Of a stretch of 64,000 bases of DNA, positions 55,606-64,000 are shown piece by piece; position 1 is the stretch's first letter; the number at the start of each line of letters is the position of its first letter. The translations under genes and the position numbers were made by a program. Below the pieces are notes generated by a model, which saw only the letters and a program-made list of their open reading frames with translations, was not told where the DNA came from and ran no database searches. The stretch comes from an uncultured Acetatifactor sp. (lineage in GTDB: Bacteria > Bacillota > Clostridia > Lachnospirales > Lachnospiraceae), in contig CANRIP010000006.1 of NCBI GenBank assembly GCA_947630715.1, positions 1 to 64,000 on the forward strand. The letters are read 5' to 3'.

Positions 55606-56967
55606 GTGTGGAAAATGAACAGGCGGACGGAAAGAGACGTTAGGATCAAGCGGCAGGCGGGACAGGAAATGGTCGTTTTGCTGGAGAACTGGAAAAAGCG
55701 CGCGAGACGTATGAAGATATACCGGTTCTGCCTGTGCCTGACGCTTTTTTTCTGCTGCACGGCGTTGACCGCAACGTTGTATTACAGAATTGACAGCAGT
55801 ATTCCCTCGGTGCTGAATATCCGGGCGGACACAGAGCAGTCTTTCTGCCTGGGGGTGCCGGCGGAGGCTGAGATTGTCAGCGTCAGTGAAAGCGGGGAAA
55901 GCAATATCCCGGCGGGATCGGTGCAGATCGATTTAAGCAGGCCCGTCACCTTAAAGACCGCGCAGGAATCCAGTTACAGGATGCTGGTGAAACTGTTCGG
56001 TTTTCTGCCTTTTAAAGAGGTGGATATCCAGGTGATCGAGGATCAGGAGCTGATTCCCGTGGGAGCGCCCATCGGCATTTACGTCAAGACGGACGGCGTG
56101 TTGGTGGTGGGAACCGGGGAATTTCAGGGACTGGACGGCGTCTCCTATTCCCCCTGCCGGTTTGTGCTGAAATCCGGGGATTATATCCGGCGGGTGGACG
56201 GCCAGGATGTGACGGAAAAGGAAGCTTTTATCCAGTGTGTGGAACAAAGCGGCGGCAGGCAGATGAAACTGACGCTGGAGCGGAACGGCGAAACCATGGA
56301 TGTGAGCGTGACGCCGGTGAAGGATGCGGCAGGGGTGTACAAGCTGGGGGTATGGGTCAGGGATAACGCGCAGGGCGTGGGAACCATGACCTATATCGAC
56401 CCCGATGGCAATTTCGGGGCGCTGGGCCACGGGATCAACGACATTGACACCAGCACGTTGATGCATATGGAAAACGGGACGCTGTATCACACGGATATTG
56501 TGGACATCAAGAAGGGAACGGATGGAAATCCCGGAGAAATGACGGGAATGATTGTGTATTCAAAGGACAATATCCTGGGGACCATCACCAGCAACAGCAG
56601 CAAGGGGATCTTTGGCGTGTGCAATGAAAGCGCCTTACAGCTTGGGGTGCAGGAGCCCCTTCCCATCGGGCTGAAACAGGAGATTGTCAAAGGGCCGGCC
56701 CAGATTCTGTGCACGGTGGAGGACGAGGCCGCCTATTACGATGTGGAAATCACGGCGGTACATCTGGATCATGACAATGTGAACAGAGGCATTGAGCTGA
56801 AAGTCACGGATCCCAGGCTGCTGGAGGTCACCGGCGGCATTGTCCAGGGCATGAGCGGCAGCCCCATCATTCAAAACGGGAAGATCATTGGGGCCGTCAC
56901 CCATGTACTGGTGCAGGACAGCGCCAGAGGATACGGGATCTTCATTGAAACCATGCTGGAGCATTGA
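55606..56967 (+). CDS. spoIVB: SpoIVB peptidase (S55 family)
   Basis: ALGHGINDIDT (catalytic His) and GIVQGMSGSPIIQNGKIIGAVTHVLV (catalytic Ser). Confidence 0.96.
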   Translation: MWKMNRRTERDVRIKRQAGQEMVVLLENWKKRARRMKIYRFCLCLTLFFCCTALTATLYYRIDSSIPSVLNIRADTEQSFCLGVPAEAEIVSVSESGESNIPAGSVQIDLSRPVTLKTAQESSYRMLVKLFGFLPFKEVDIQVIEDQELIPVGAPIGIYVKTDGVLVVGTGEFQGLDGVSYSPCRFVLKSGDYIRRVDGQDVTEKEAFIQCVEQSGGRQMKLTLERNGETMDVSVTPVKDAAGVYKLGVWVRDNAQGVGTMTYIDPDGNFGALGHGINDIDTSTLMHMENGTLYHTDIVDIKKGTDGNPGEMTGMIVYSKDNILGTITSNSSKGIFGVCNESALQLGVQEPLPIGLKQEIVKGPAQILCTVEDEAAYYDVEITAVHLDHDNVNRGIELKVTDPRLLEVTGGIVQGMSGSPIIQNGKIIGAVTHVLVQDSARGYGIFIETMLEH

Positions 56968-57011
56968 ACCATGACACCGGAAGAAATTGCGGATTGTGTT
57001 TCTGCATGAAA

Positions 57012-57041
57012 AATCCTCGGTTGAGTCCGGGGATTTTTTTT
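57012..57041 (+). terminator. Intrinsic terminator after spoIVB
   Basis: AATCCTCGG-TTGAGT-CCGGGGATT merging into an 8-T run. Confidence 0.9.
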
Positions 57042-57110
57042 GGCAAAAAACAAATTTCTATGAATAAATTCAAATAAATAGGAAAATATGAGAAAAAAAC
57101 TCAAATATTG

Positions 57111-57138
57111 TTTACAAAATTGAAAAATGGTATATAAT
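57111..57138 (+). promoter_or_regulatory. Promoter TTTACA-16 bp-TATAAT for the AAA/RloB pair
   Basis: -35 at 57111-57116, -10 at 57133-57138. Confidence 0.7.
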
Positions 57139-57151
57139 ATACAAGTATCAA

Positions 57152-58393
57152 GTGGAGGTTGATGATATGCTAAGTCAATTTACTGTTAAAAACTACAAAA
57201 GTATCCGTGATGAGATTACATTTGACATGCAGGCAGCAGCTATTTCGGAGCATAACGATAAAATTATTCAAGATGGGAATGGGGAATTGTTTCTGCCCGT
57301 AGCGGTTATCTATGGGCCGAACGGTGGCGGAAAGTCTAATGTACTGGAAGCAATTTATACATTGGCATCTAAAATTTTGCGTCCTCTTTGCGCAACCTGC
57401 GATAAAAGCGACTGCGCATACAAGGCCAGAAAAATTCCTGTGGAACCATTTGCTTTTACGGAAGAAAATAGAAACATGCCTACAAAGTTTGAAATTTTCT
57501 TTCGGACGCAAGTAGCAGAGTATCGTTATATTCTTCATATTCAGAGAGAAACCGTGATTTATGAAAGCCTTGATAGAGTGAAAATGGAAACGGGAAGGCG
57601 CTCTGCATTGTTTGTCCGTGAAAAAGACAAAATAGATTTGAAAGGCACATTTGTCAAATTTAAGATTAGTGAAGACTTGTCGGAAACTTTGCCCTTATTG
57701 TCATATCTTGGGATTACTTATAAAAAGAACGAAATAGTGAATGACGTGCTGAGTTGGTTTGAAGAATCCATAGACTTTTTAAATTATGGAAATCCTTATC
57801 AGGAAATGAAAACAGCAATAGCAAAATCTGATAAAATCAAAGAATTAGTGTTGAAAATGATCCGGGAAATGGACTTGGATATTGAAGATTTTCGTGTGGA
57901 AGAAAAGGACGAGGATACGGTAGAGGTGTATACAAAACATATTGTGAATGGAGAGAGTACAGAACTTACGTTATCCGAGGAGTCCAGCGGAACAAAAAAG
58001 CTATTTGGACTTTTGCCGTATATTGTGCATAGCCTGATCTGCGGAACGACGTTGGTCATTGACGAACTGGACGCAAAAATTCATCCCTTATTATTGAAAC
58101 ACATGATTGAACTGTATACGGACATGAATGTAAATAAGGCAAAGGGGCAGTTGATTTTTACCTCCCATGATTTATCAACCATGAACAATGAGGTTTATCG
58201 AAGGGACGAAATTTGGTTTGTGGCAAAGGGAAGGGATCAAAACACCAAGTTATATTCATTGGTAGAGTTTAAGGATGACAATGGTGTGTCAGTCCGCAAG
58301 GATGCAAAATATGATAAACAGTATCTTGAGGGGAAATATGGCGCGGATCCGTATCTGCAAAGGATTATAGATTGGGGGACAGTCAATGCCTAA
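57152..58393 (+). CDS. AAA-family ATPase, AbiLi/RloA-like (defence)
   Basis: FTVKNYKSIRDEITFDM; IYGPNGGGKSNVLEAI; LSEESSGTKKLFGLLPYI; TLVIDELDAKIHPLL; LIFTSHDLSTMNN. Start may be 57167 (MLSQFTVKNYK). Confidence 0.9.
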   Translation: MEVDDMLSQFTVKNYKSIRDEITFDMQAAAISEHNDKIIQDGNGELFLPVAVIYGPNGGGKSNVLEAIYTLASKILRPLCATCDKSDCAYKARKIPVEPFAFTEENRNMPTKFEIFFRTQVAEYRYILHIQRETVIYESLDRVKMETGRRSALFVREKDKIDLKGTFVKFKISEDLSETLPLLSYLGITYKKNEIVNDVLSWFEESIDFLNYGNPYQEMKTAIAKSDKIKELVLKMIREMDLDIEDFRVEEKDEDTVEVYTKHIVNGESTELTLSEESSGTKKLFGLLPYIVHSLICGTTLVIDELDAKIHPLLLKHMIELYTDMNVNKAKGQLIFTSHDLSTMNNEVYRRDEIWFVAKGRDQNTKLYSLVEFKDDNGVSVRKDAKYDKQYLEGKYGADPYLQRIIDWGTVNA

Positions 58394-59102
58394 AAAAGCC
58401 GGTATGGAAAAGTGGAAGAAAGAGCGTCGGAAACACTATTTGGAACTCAAAGAATATCGCTACTACATCTTTTGTGAGGGGGAGCAAACAGAGCCGCAGT
58501 ATTTTGCAGGATTTAAACGGCTGATTGAGGACAACCCTATCTACAAAGATATGGTATTGATTGAGATTGAGCCTTGTGCAGCAGAAACCATGCGCGTCAT
58601 AGGAATGGCGGAAAGATATGTCAAAGAGAATAACATACAAAAGGGTCAAATCTGGTGTGTGTATGATAAGGACAGTTTTCCGGCAGAGCATTTCAATGGT
58701 GTTGTGGAACGAGCGGACTTGTTAAATCAGGATAACTCAGAATTACAATATCATGCAGCGTGGAGTAATGAGTGCATTGAGTTCTGGTTTATACTGCATT
58801 TTGCTTATTATACCGCTAACAACCACCGGACAGCGTACATAAATTTTTTAAACCATAAGTTTCAGGAACTGGGATTAGGGAAGTATCAGAAGAATATGCC
58901 GAATCTTTTTGAAATATTAATGGAAAAAGGTAATCCAAAGCTGGCAATACGATACGCCAAGCGGGCTATCAAAGATGGACGAGGTAAAACGCCAACGGAA
59001 ATTGCGCCGGGGACAAAGGTGTATGAGCTGGTGGAGGAACTGGCGAAGTATTTGCCGGAAGAAATAAGAAACTGTTTTTGCCAGGAACGTGCGCAATTTT
59101 GA
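58386..59102 (+). CDS. RloB/AbiLii-like protein with TOPRIM-like acidic motifs
   Basis: YYIFCEGEQTEPQYFAGFK (Glu) and IWCVYDKDSFPAEHF (DxD-like); AAWSNECIEFWFILHF; overlaps the ATPase gene by 8 bp. Confidence 0.88.
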   Translation: MPKKAGMEKWKKERRKHYLELKEYRYYIFCEGEQTEPQYFAGFKRLIEDNPIYKDMVLIEIEPCAAETMRVIGMAERYVKENNIQKGQIWCVYDKDSFPAEHFNGVVERADLLNQDNSELQYHAAWSNECIEFWFILHFAYYTANNHRTAYINFLNHKFQELGLGKYQKNMPNLFEILMEKGNPKLAIRYAKRAIKDGRGKTPTEIAPGTKVYELVEELAKYLPEEIRNCFCQERAQF

Positions 59103-59231
59103 CAAAATTGCCAAAATCCGCACGTTAGACTTGCAAGCAACTTACCCAATATGATAAAATATGGCTAACCAAGTAGGCGTGATACTTGTACTGAGCGGCT
59201 TATTACAGTTGTATGGTAAGGAGGCAGGAAT

Positions 59232-59591
59232 ATGGCTAAATTAACATCAAAGCAACTGCTATGGATCAGAAACATTGTGATGTTTGCCGGGGTTCTTATG
59301 GCTTTTGTTGTATGGCTGCATGTTCCTTCTACTTTAAAAAATAACCGCCTATACCATATTGGAAATGGAGAGTATACTTTTAAGGAACCTTTTCTTATTT
59401 TCATACTCATGCCTTTACTTGGGCTTATTCCAAGAAAACCGATCGATGAAATCCATACGGATGATATGACAGAGAGAAATAAGATAAAAGAAGAAATAGA
59501 AATAACGTCAAAAAAGACACAAATTATCTGCACTGTAATCGGAACGCTATTAGCATGCGTTATCTTTTTGTTGATGGTGCTGATTGGATAG
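59232..59591 (+). CDS. Small membrane protein of unknown function
   Basis: Three probable TM segments; follows the AAA/RloB pair in the same AT-rich segment. Confidence 0.6.
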   Translation: MAKLTSKQLLWIRNIVMFAGVLMAFVVWLHVPSTLKNNRLYHIGNGEYTFKEPFLIFILMPLLGLIPRKPIDEIHTDDMTERNKIKEEIEITSKKTQIICTVIGTLLACVIFLLMVLIG

Positions 59592-59608
59592 TTTCAGAAA
59601 AAGGAAAG

Positions 59609-59650
59609 AGAGAGTACTGTAAACCCCGCAGCGGCGCTGTACTCTCTTTT
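59609..59650. terminator. Probable intrinsic terminator at the end of the AT-rich segment
   Basis: AGAGAGTAC...GTACTCTCTTTT, 9-bp stem with a GC-rich loop and short T-tract. Confidence 0.65.
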
Positions 59651-59808
59651 ACCTCTCTTTTCCATAAGCATCGCAAGCGCCCAATGGGTTCTTTCCACTT
59701 TCTGCCACCCCATCAAGCCATTTTCCCGTTCCCGATTGTTTTTGGCCGCATCCATGTATGTCTTTTAGTTCCTTCCCAATGATCTGACAGAGTGGGTTTC
59801 TGACGTCC

Positions 59809-61641
59809 TTATTTGCGCATGGCAGCCCGTTTCCTCAGGGTGGGATCCAGAATTTTCTTGCGGATGCGCAGGCTCCCTGGGGTCACCTCCAGCAGCTCGT
59901 CCGTATCGATAAAATCAAGGGCCTGTTCCAGAGAGAGCAGCTTGGGAGGCGTCAGGCGCAGCGCTTCGTCCGCGCTGGAGGAACGGGTGTTGGTCAACTG
60001 TTTTTTCCGGCAGACGTTGACCTCTATGTCTTCGCTTCGCCCGGTCTGCCCTACAACCATGCCGGCATACACCTTTTCCCCGGGGCCGATGAACAAAATG
60101 CCGCGCTCCTGAGCGTTGAACAGGCCGTAGGTGATGGCCTCCCCCGCCTCAAAGGCGATGAGGGAGCCCTGTTTTCGGTACTGAATGTCTCCCTTGAAGG
60201 GGGAATAGCCGTCAAACACCGTGTTCATGACGCCGGTTCCCCTGGTATCGGTCAAAAATTCACCCCGGTAGCCGATCAGCCCCCGGGCGGGGATGGAAAA
60301 TTCCAGCCGGGTTCCGGTTCCGCCGGAGATGGATCCCATATTCAAAAGCTCTCCCTTTCTCTGTCCCAGCTTTTCAATCACCACGCCGGAATACTCGCTG
60401 GGGACGTCGATATAGCAAAGCTCCATGGGCTCCGTTCGTCTGCCGTTCTCATCCGTATGGTACAGCACCTCCGCCTTGCTGACGGCAAACTCATATCCCT
60501 CTCTGCGCATGCTTTCGATCAAAACGGACAGATGCAGCTCCCCCCGGCCCGAGACTTTGAAACACTCTGTGGAATCCGTTTCCTCCACCCGGAGGGACAC
60601 GTCGGTATTCAGCTCCCGGAACAGCCTGTCCCGGATGTGGCGGCTGGTTACATACTTGCCCTCCTGGCCCGCCAGAGGGGAATCGTTGACCATAAACTGC
60701 ATGGCGATAGTAGGCTCGCTGATCTTCTGAAAAGGAATGGGTTTCGGGCATTCGGGGGAGCAGAGAGTGTCGCCGATGTGGATATCGCTGATGCCGGCGA
60801 TGGCAACGATGGAGCCAATATCCGCCTGCTTGACCTCTGTTTTTCCCAGGCCGTCAAATTCATAGAGTCGGCTTACCTTGACCCGGGTCTGTTTGCCGGG
60901 CTCATGGTGATTGCAGATCACCACTTCCTGGTTGACGCGGATCTGCCCGTTATCCACCTTTCCCACGCCGATGCGCCCTACATACTCGTTGTAATCGATG
61001 GTGCTGATCAGCACCTGGGTGCCGGCGTCCGGATCCCCCTCGGGGGCCGGAATATAGTTTAAGATGGTTTCAAACAGCGGTTCCATGCTGACGCCGGGTT
61101 TCTCCATGTCAAGGGAGGCTACGCCGGTTCTGGCGGAGGCGAACACGAAGGGGCAGTCCAGTTGGGAATCGTCGGCGTCCAGTTCCAGAAACAGATCCAG
61201 CACCTCGTCCACAACCTCGCCGGGCCTTGCCTCCGGCCGGTCGATTTTATTGATACATACGATGACGGGCAGCTTAAGCTCCAGCGCCTTGCGGAGAACG
61301 AATTTGGTCTGGGGCATGGCGCCTTCAAAGGCGTCCACCACCAGGATCACGCCGTTTACCATTTTGAGAACGCGCTCCACCTCTCCGCCGAAATCCGCGT
61401 GGCCGGGCGTGTCAATGATATTAATCTTGGTATTTTTATAAGTGACGGCGGTATTTTTGGACAGGATCGTGATGCCCCGCTCCCGTTCGATATCGCCGGA
61501 GTCCATGACCCGTTCGGCCACCTCCTGGCCCTCGCGGAACACGCCGCTTTGCTTTAACAGCTCGTCCACCAGAGTGGTTTTGCCGTGGTCTACATGGGCT
61601 ATGATGGCCACATTCCGCACATCTTCTCTTTTTTGTCTCAT
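59809..61641 (-). CDS. typA: Translational GTPase TypA/BipA
   Basis: EDVRNVAIIAHVDHGKTTLVDELLKQSGVF; GRGELHLSVLIESMRREGYE. Start at MRQKREDVRN. Confidence 0.97.
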   Translation of the reverse strand: MRQKREDVRNVAIIAHVDHGKTTLVDELLKQSGVFREGQEVAERVMDSGDIERERGITILSKNTAVTYKNTKINIIDTPGHADFGGEVERVLKMVNGVILVVDAFEGAMPQTKFVLRKALELKLPVIVCINKIDRPEARPGEVVDEVLDLFLELDADDSQLDCPFVFASARTGVASLDMEKPGVSMEPLFETILNYIPAPEGDPDAGTQVLISTIDYNEYVGRIGVGKVDNGQIRVNQEVVICNHHEPGKQTRVKVSRLYEFDGLGKTEVKQADIGSIVAIAGISDIHIGDTLCSPECPKPIPFQKISEPTIAMQFMVNDSPLAGQEGKYVTSRHIRDRLFRELNTDVSLRVEETDSTECFKVSGRGELHLSVLIESMRREGYEFAVSKAEVLYHTDENGRRTEPMELCYIDVPSEYSGVVIEKLGQRKGELLNMGSISGGTGTRLEFSIPARGLIGYRGEFLTDTRGTGVMNTVFDGYSPFKGDIQYRKQGSLIAFEAGEAITYGLFNAQERGILFIGPGEKVYAGMVVGQTGRSEDIEVNVCRKKQLTNTRSSSADEALRLTPPKLLSLEQALDFIDTDELLEVTPGSLRIRKKILDPTLRKRAAMRK

Positions 61642-61715
61642 CTTACAATTTCCTCGCATTCTGCCGCGGCAGGGCGGCTGTTCCAATGTCCTGTGAACGC
61701 TTTGCAAACTGTTAC

Positions 61716-61744
61716 AGTATAGCACTATTTCCGGGAGGGCGCAA
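61716..61744 (-). promoter_or_regulatory. Promoter TTGCGC-17 bp-TATACT for typA
   Basis: Reverse complement: -35 at 61744-61739, -10 at 61721-61716. Confidence 0.55.
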
Positions 61745-61965
61745 GCGCAGGATGCCGATTTTTAAATTCTGGTTGATTTTTATGTTGAAAGGTATAATAA
61801 TAAAGGGGAAAGTGGCGGGAAATCGTGAATCGTGGGGAAATACCGCGATGGAAAAAGATTCTAAAATCTCCTGAAATATAGTATATATATTAATATCCAC
61901 CGGAGAAGGATCTGCCGGGGGATTCATCGAAAAAATATTTAAGCACAAGACGGGAGGACAAGGCT

Positions 61966-62036
61966 GGAACGAAGGTTCCACGCCCCGGAATCCGGGCGCG
62001 ACCGGATTCCCCTGGATTGCAGCCGTTACAGCGGCA
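61966..62036 (+). other. Three consecutive hairpins in the leader of an SSB-like gene
   Basis: GGAAC-gaag-GTTCC (61966-61979); GGAATCCGG-gcgcga-CCGGATTCC (61987-62010); GCCG-ttacag-CGGC (~62022-62035). Confidence 0.65.
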
Positions 62037-62050
62037 GAAGGAGAGGAAAA

Positions 62051-62707
62051 ATGACGGATAAAGTAATTGAAAACAATCAGGTAACGGTGATGGGAGAGAT
62101 CGTCAGCGGTTTCACTTACAGTCACCAGATCTACGGCGAGGGTTTTTATATGATGGATGTCAAGTGCAAGCGTCTGAGCGAAAGCTATGACACGATTCCG
62201 GTCATGGTGTCGGAGCGCTTGCTGGATGTGACGGCCAACTATGAGGGAGCGCTGATCTGCGTCAACGGGCAGTTCCGGTCCTACAATCGCCATGAGGAAC
62301 ACAGGAACCGGCTGGTTTTGTCCGTGTTCGCAAGAGAGATCAGCTTTGTGGAGGAGATGGAGGAAAGCTCCAAGACCAACCAGATTTTTCTGGACGGCTA
62401 TATCTGCAAGGAGCCTATTTACCGTAAGACCCCCCTGGGACGGGAGATCGCGGATCTTCTGCTGGCGGTGAACCGGCCTTACGGCAAATCCGATTACATA
62501 CCCTGCATCTGCTGGGGCAGAAACGCCCGTTATGCCAGCAATTTTAAGGTGGGAGAGCGCTGCGCCGTATGGGGCAGGATCCAAAGCCGTGAATATATGA
62601 AGAAACTGGACGAGGAGAACGTGGAAAAGCGGGTGGCCTTTGAAGTCTCCGTCAGCAAGCTGGAGATTATGGAAGACGGCGGGGAAAATACGGAGGAAGA
62701 ATCTTAA
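62051..62707 (+). CDS. Single-stranded DNA-binding (OB-fold) family protein
   Basis: NQVTVMGEIVSGFTYSHQIYGEGFYMMDVKCKR and IFLDGYICKEPIYRKTPLGREIADLLLAVNRPYGKSDYIPCICWG. Confidence 0.8.
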   Translation: MTDKVIENNQVTVMGEIVSGFTYSHQIYGEGFYMMDVKCKRLSESYDTIPVMVSERLLDVTANYEGALICVNGQFRSYNRHEEHRNRLVLSVFAREISFVEEMEESSKTNQIFLDGYICKEPIYRKTPLGREIADLLLAVNRPYGKSDYIPCICWGRNARYASNFKVGERCAVWGRIQSREYMKKLDEENVEKRVAFEVSVSKLEIMEDGGENTEEES

Positions 62708-62784
62708 GATTTGTTTCATTGCCAGATCCTGGAAAATGTGGTATGCTTACGGAAGCACGGATCCCACACGACGAGAGGTGTATT

Positions 62785-63282
62785 ATGGCAAAAGGATCAA
62801 TCTGCATTTATTCCGGGGAGGGACGGGGAAAATCCTCCGCTGCGATCGGGAAGGCCGTACAGGCCGCCACGGAGGGCAGGAGGGTGGTGATCATCCAGTT
62901 CCTGAAGGGAAAAGGCCTGGAAGACTCCGAATTTTTAAAACGGATGGAACCTGACATCAGGCTGTTCCGGTTTGAGAAATCCGATGAAAATTTTGAAATG
63001 CTGTCCCAGGAGAAGAAGAAAGAAGAGATTGCAAACATCCGAAACGGCTTGAACTACGCAAGAAAAGTGCTGGCCACCGGAGAATGCGATCTTCTGGTTC
63101 TGGACGAAGTGCTGGGGCTGGTGGAAAAGGATATTGTGGACGGCGGAGAGCTGAAGGAGATTCTGGAAAACCGGGGGGAAACCGGGATTATTTTAACCGG
63201 CATCAATCTGCCGGATTCCATCTGTATTCTGGCGGACGAAGTTTCCAAAATCGAGACGGTGAAATTTAAGGTGTGGGAATAA
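62785..63282 (+). CDS. Cob(I)yrinic acid a,c-diamide adenosyltransferase (CobO/BtuR family)
   Basis: ICIYSGEGRGKSSAAIGKAVQAATEGRRVVIIQFLKG; LLVLDEVLGLVEKDIV. Confidence 0.9.
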   Translation: MAKGSICIYSGEGRGKSSAAIGKAVQAATEGRRVVIIQFLKGKGLEDSEFLKRMEPDIRLFRFEKSDENFEMLSQEKKKEEIANIRNGLNYARKVLATGECDLLVLDEVLGLVEKDIVDGGELKEILENRGETGIILTGINLPDSICILADEVSKIETVKFKVWE

Positions 63283-63287
63283 AAGCA

Positions 63288-63316
63288 TTGACACTTGTCC
63301 GGCAGAATGTTATGAT
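63288..63316 (+). promoter_or_regulatory. Promoter TTGACA-17 bp-TATGAT for dapA
   Basis: -35 at 63288-63293, -10 at 63311-63316. Confidence 0.85.
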
Positions 63317-63337
63317 GCAGTTATTAAAACGATAAGG

Positions 63338-63512
63338 GAGATAGAGGTTGCGTTTTTCAGGAGTACTCCTTTTGATGCGGCAGGCGCAGAGGAAAAGGGA
63401 GAAAAGGGAAGGACGCCGAAAGAAGGGATCATCTGCGGATTTCTTCTTGGGCATGCAGTGAAAAACTGCATGACTGTCATCCGGCTGTCTGCCGGATGGG
63501 GCGCTATCAAGG
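63338..63512 (+). ncRNA. Lysine riboswitch (L box)
   Basis: Conserved segments GAGATAGAGGTTGCG, AGTA, GGACGCCGAA, CTTGGGC, ACTGTCA and GGGGCGCTATC; upstream of dapA. Confidence 0.95.
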
Positions 63513-63533
63513 GAAATCCTCTTTGGGAATTTT

Positions 63534-63564
63534 CGCCGGCGCCATGTATGCGCCGGCGTTTTTT
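63534..63564 (+). terminator. Riboswitch-associated intrinsic terminator
   Basis: CGCCGGCGC-CATGTAT-GCGCCGGCG followed by TTTTTT. Confidence 0.93.
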
Positions 63565-63632
63565 CATGGGGGCTTATCCGGTCACAATTTACATAGCAGA
63601 AAACCGCTCAGGGCGGAAGGAGGAAGAAAAAT

Positions 63633-64000
63633 ATGGCTATTTTTAAAGGCGCCGGCGTGGCCATCGTCACGCCCATGCACGAGGACGGCAGCGTGGACTA
63701 TGAAACGTTTGAGGAACTGATTGAATTTGAGATCAGGGGAGGGGTGGACGCGATTATCGTCTGCGGCACCACCGGGGAATCCTCCACCCTGTCCCATGCG
63801 GATCATCTGGATGTGATCCGCTGCTGCGTGGATGCGGTGAAAAAGAGGGTGCCGGTAGTGGCCGGAACCGGCTCAAACAGCACGGAGACGGCAATCTATC
63901 TGTCGGAGAGGGCGCAGATGATCGGAGTGGACGGCCTGCTGCTGGTGAGCCCTTATTACAATAAGGCCACTCAGAACGGGCTGTACGAGCATTTCAAGAC
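63633..64000 (+). CDS. dapA: 4-hydroxy-tetrahydrodipicolinate synthase (3' truncated by window edge)
   Basis: MAIFKGAGVAIVTPMHEDGSVDYETFEELIEFEI; CGTTGESSTLSHADH; LLVSPYYNKATQNG. Confidence 0.95.
   Translation, partial: MAIFKGAGVAIVTPMHEDGSVDYETFEELIEFEIRGGVDAIIVCGTTGESSTLSHADHLDVIRCCVDAVKKRVPVVAGTGSNSTETAIYLSERAQMIGVDGLLLVSPYYNKATQNGLYEHFK

Noticed and set aside
59594-59755. Minus-strand 53-aa ORF (MDAAKNNRERENGLMGWQKVERTHWALAMLMEKR...) after the AbiL-like block
   Set aside because: Short, its 3' part overlaps the terminator hairpin; could be a gene remnant but not supportable without a search.
63458-63646. 62-aa plus-strand ORF in the dapA leader
   Set aside because: Lies within the lysine riboswitch and its terminator; non-coding RNA explains it better.
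1-64000. Prophage, integrase, transposase, rRNA or tRNA genes
   Set aside because: None recognised in the window by motif reading; tRNAs cannot be fully excluded without tRNAscan-SE.

Overview
64-kb chromosomal segment of a high-GC, spore-forming Firmicute, most likely Lachnospiraceae/Clostridia (inferred from a complete spoIIIAA-AH operon, spoIVB, and the xseA-xseB-ispA-dxs-tlyA-nadK-recN block). Most of it is ordinary housekeeping and sporulation DNA with two accessory defence loci. (1) At 5.0-12.2 kb is a tightly overlapping operon: N6-adenine MTase, C5-cytosine MTase, a 983-aa McrB-like protein with TWO AAA modules (the first degenerate), and an McrC-like nuclease interrupted by a single in-frame amber (TAG) codon. 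It resembles a LlaJI/BsuMI-type McrBC-based R-M system with mixed m6A/m5C modification. (2) At 57.1-59.6 kb is an AT-rich two-gene AAA ATPase + RloB/TOPRIM-like cassette (AbiL-like), sitting directly after spoIVB where spo0A is usually found. Also present: a signalling cluster of orphan ABC substrate-binding proteins beside a hybrid histidine kinase and a GGDEF/EAL protein, a GH26/GH130/GH94 mannan/cellobiose phosphorolysis locus, a surface-protein gene set with an SPKTG sorting signal, a CIRCE-controlled hsp20, a lysine riboswitch upstream of dapA, and at least six unrelated short tandem repeat arrays (10-33 bp units), including one inside the spoIIIA operon. All calls come from reading the sequence; no database search was run.
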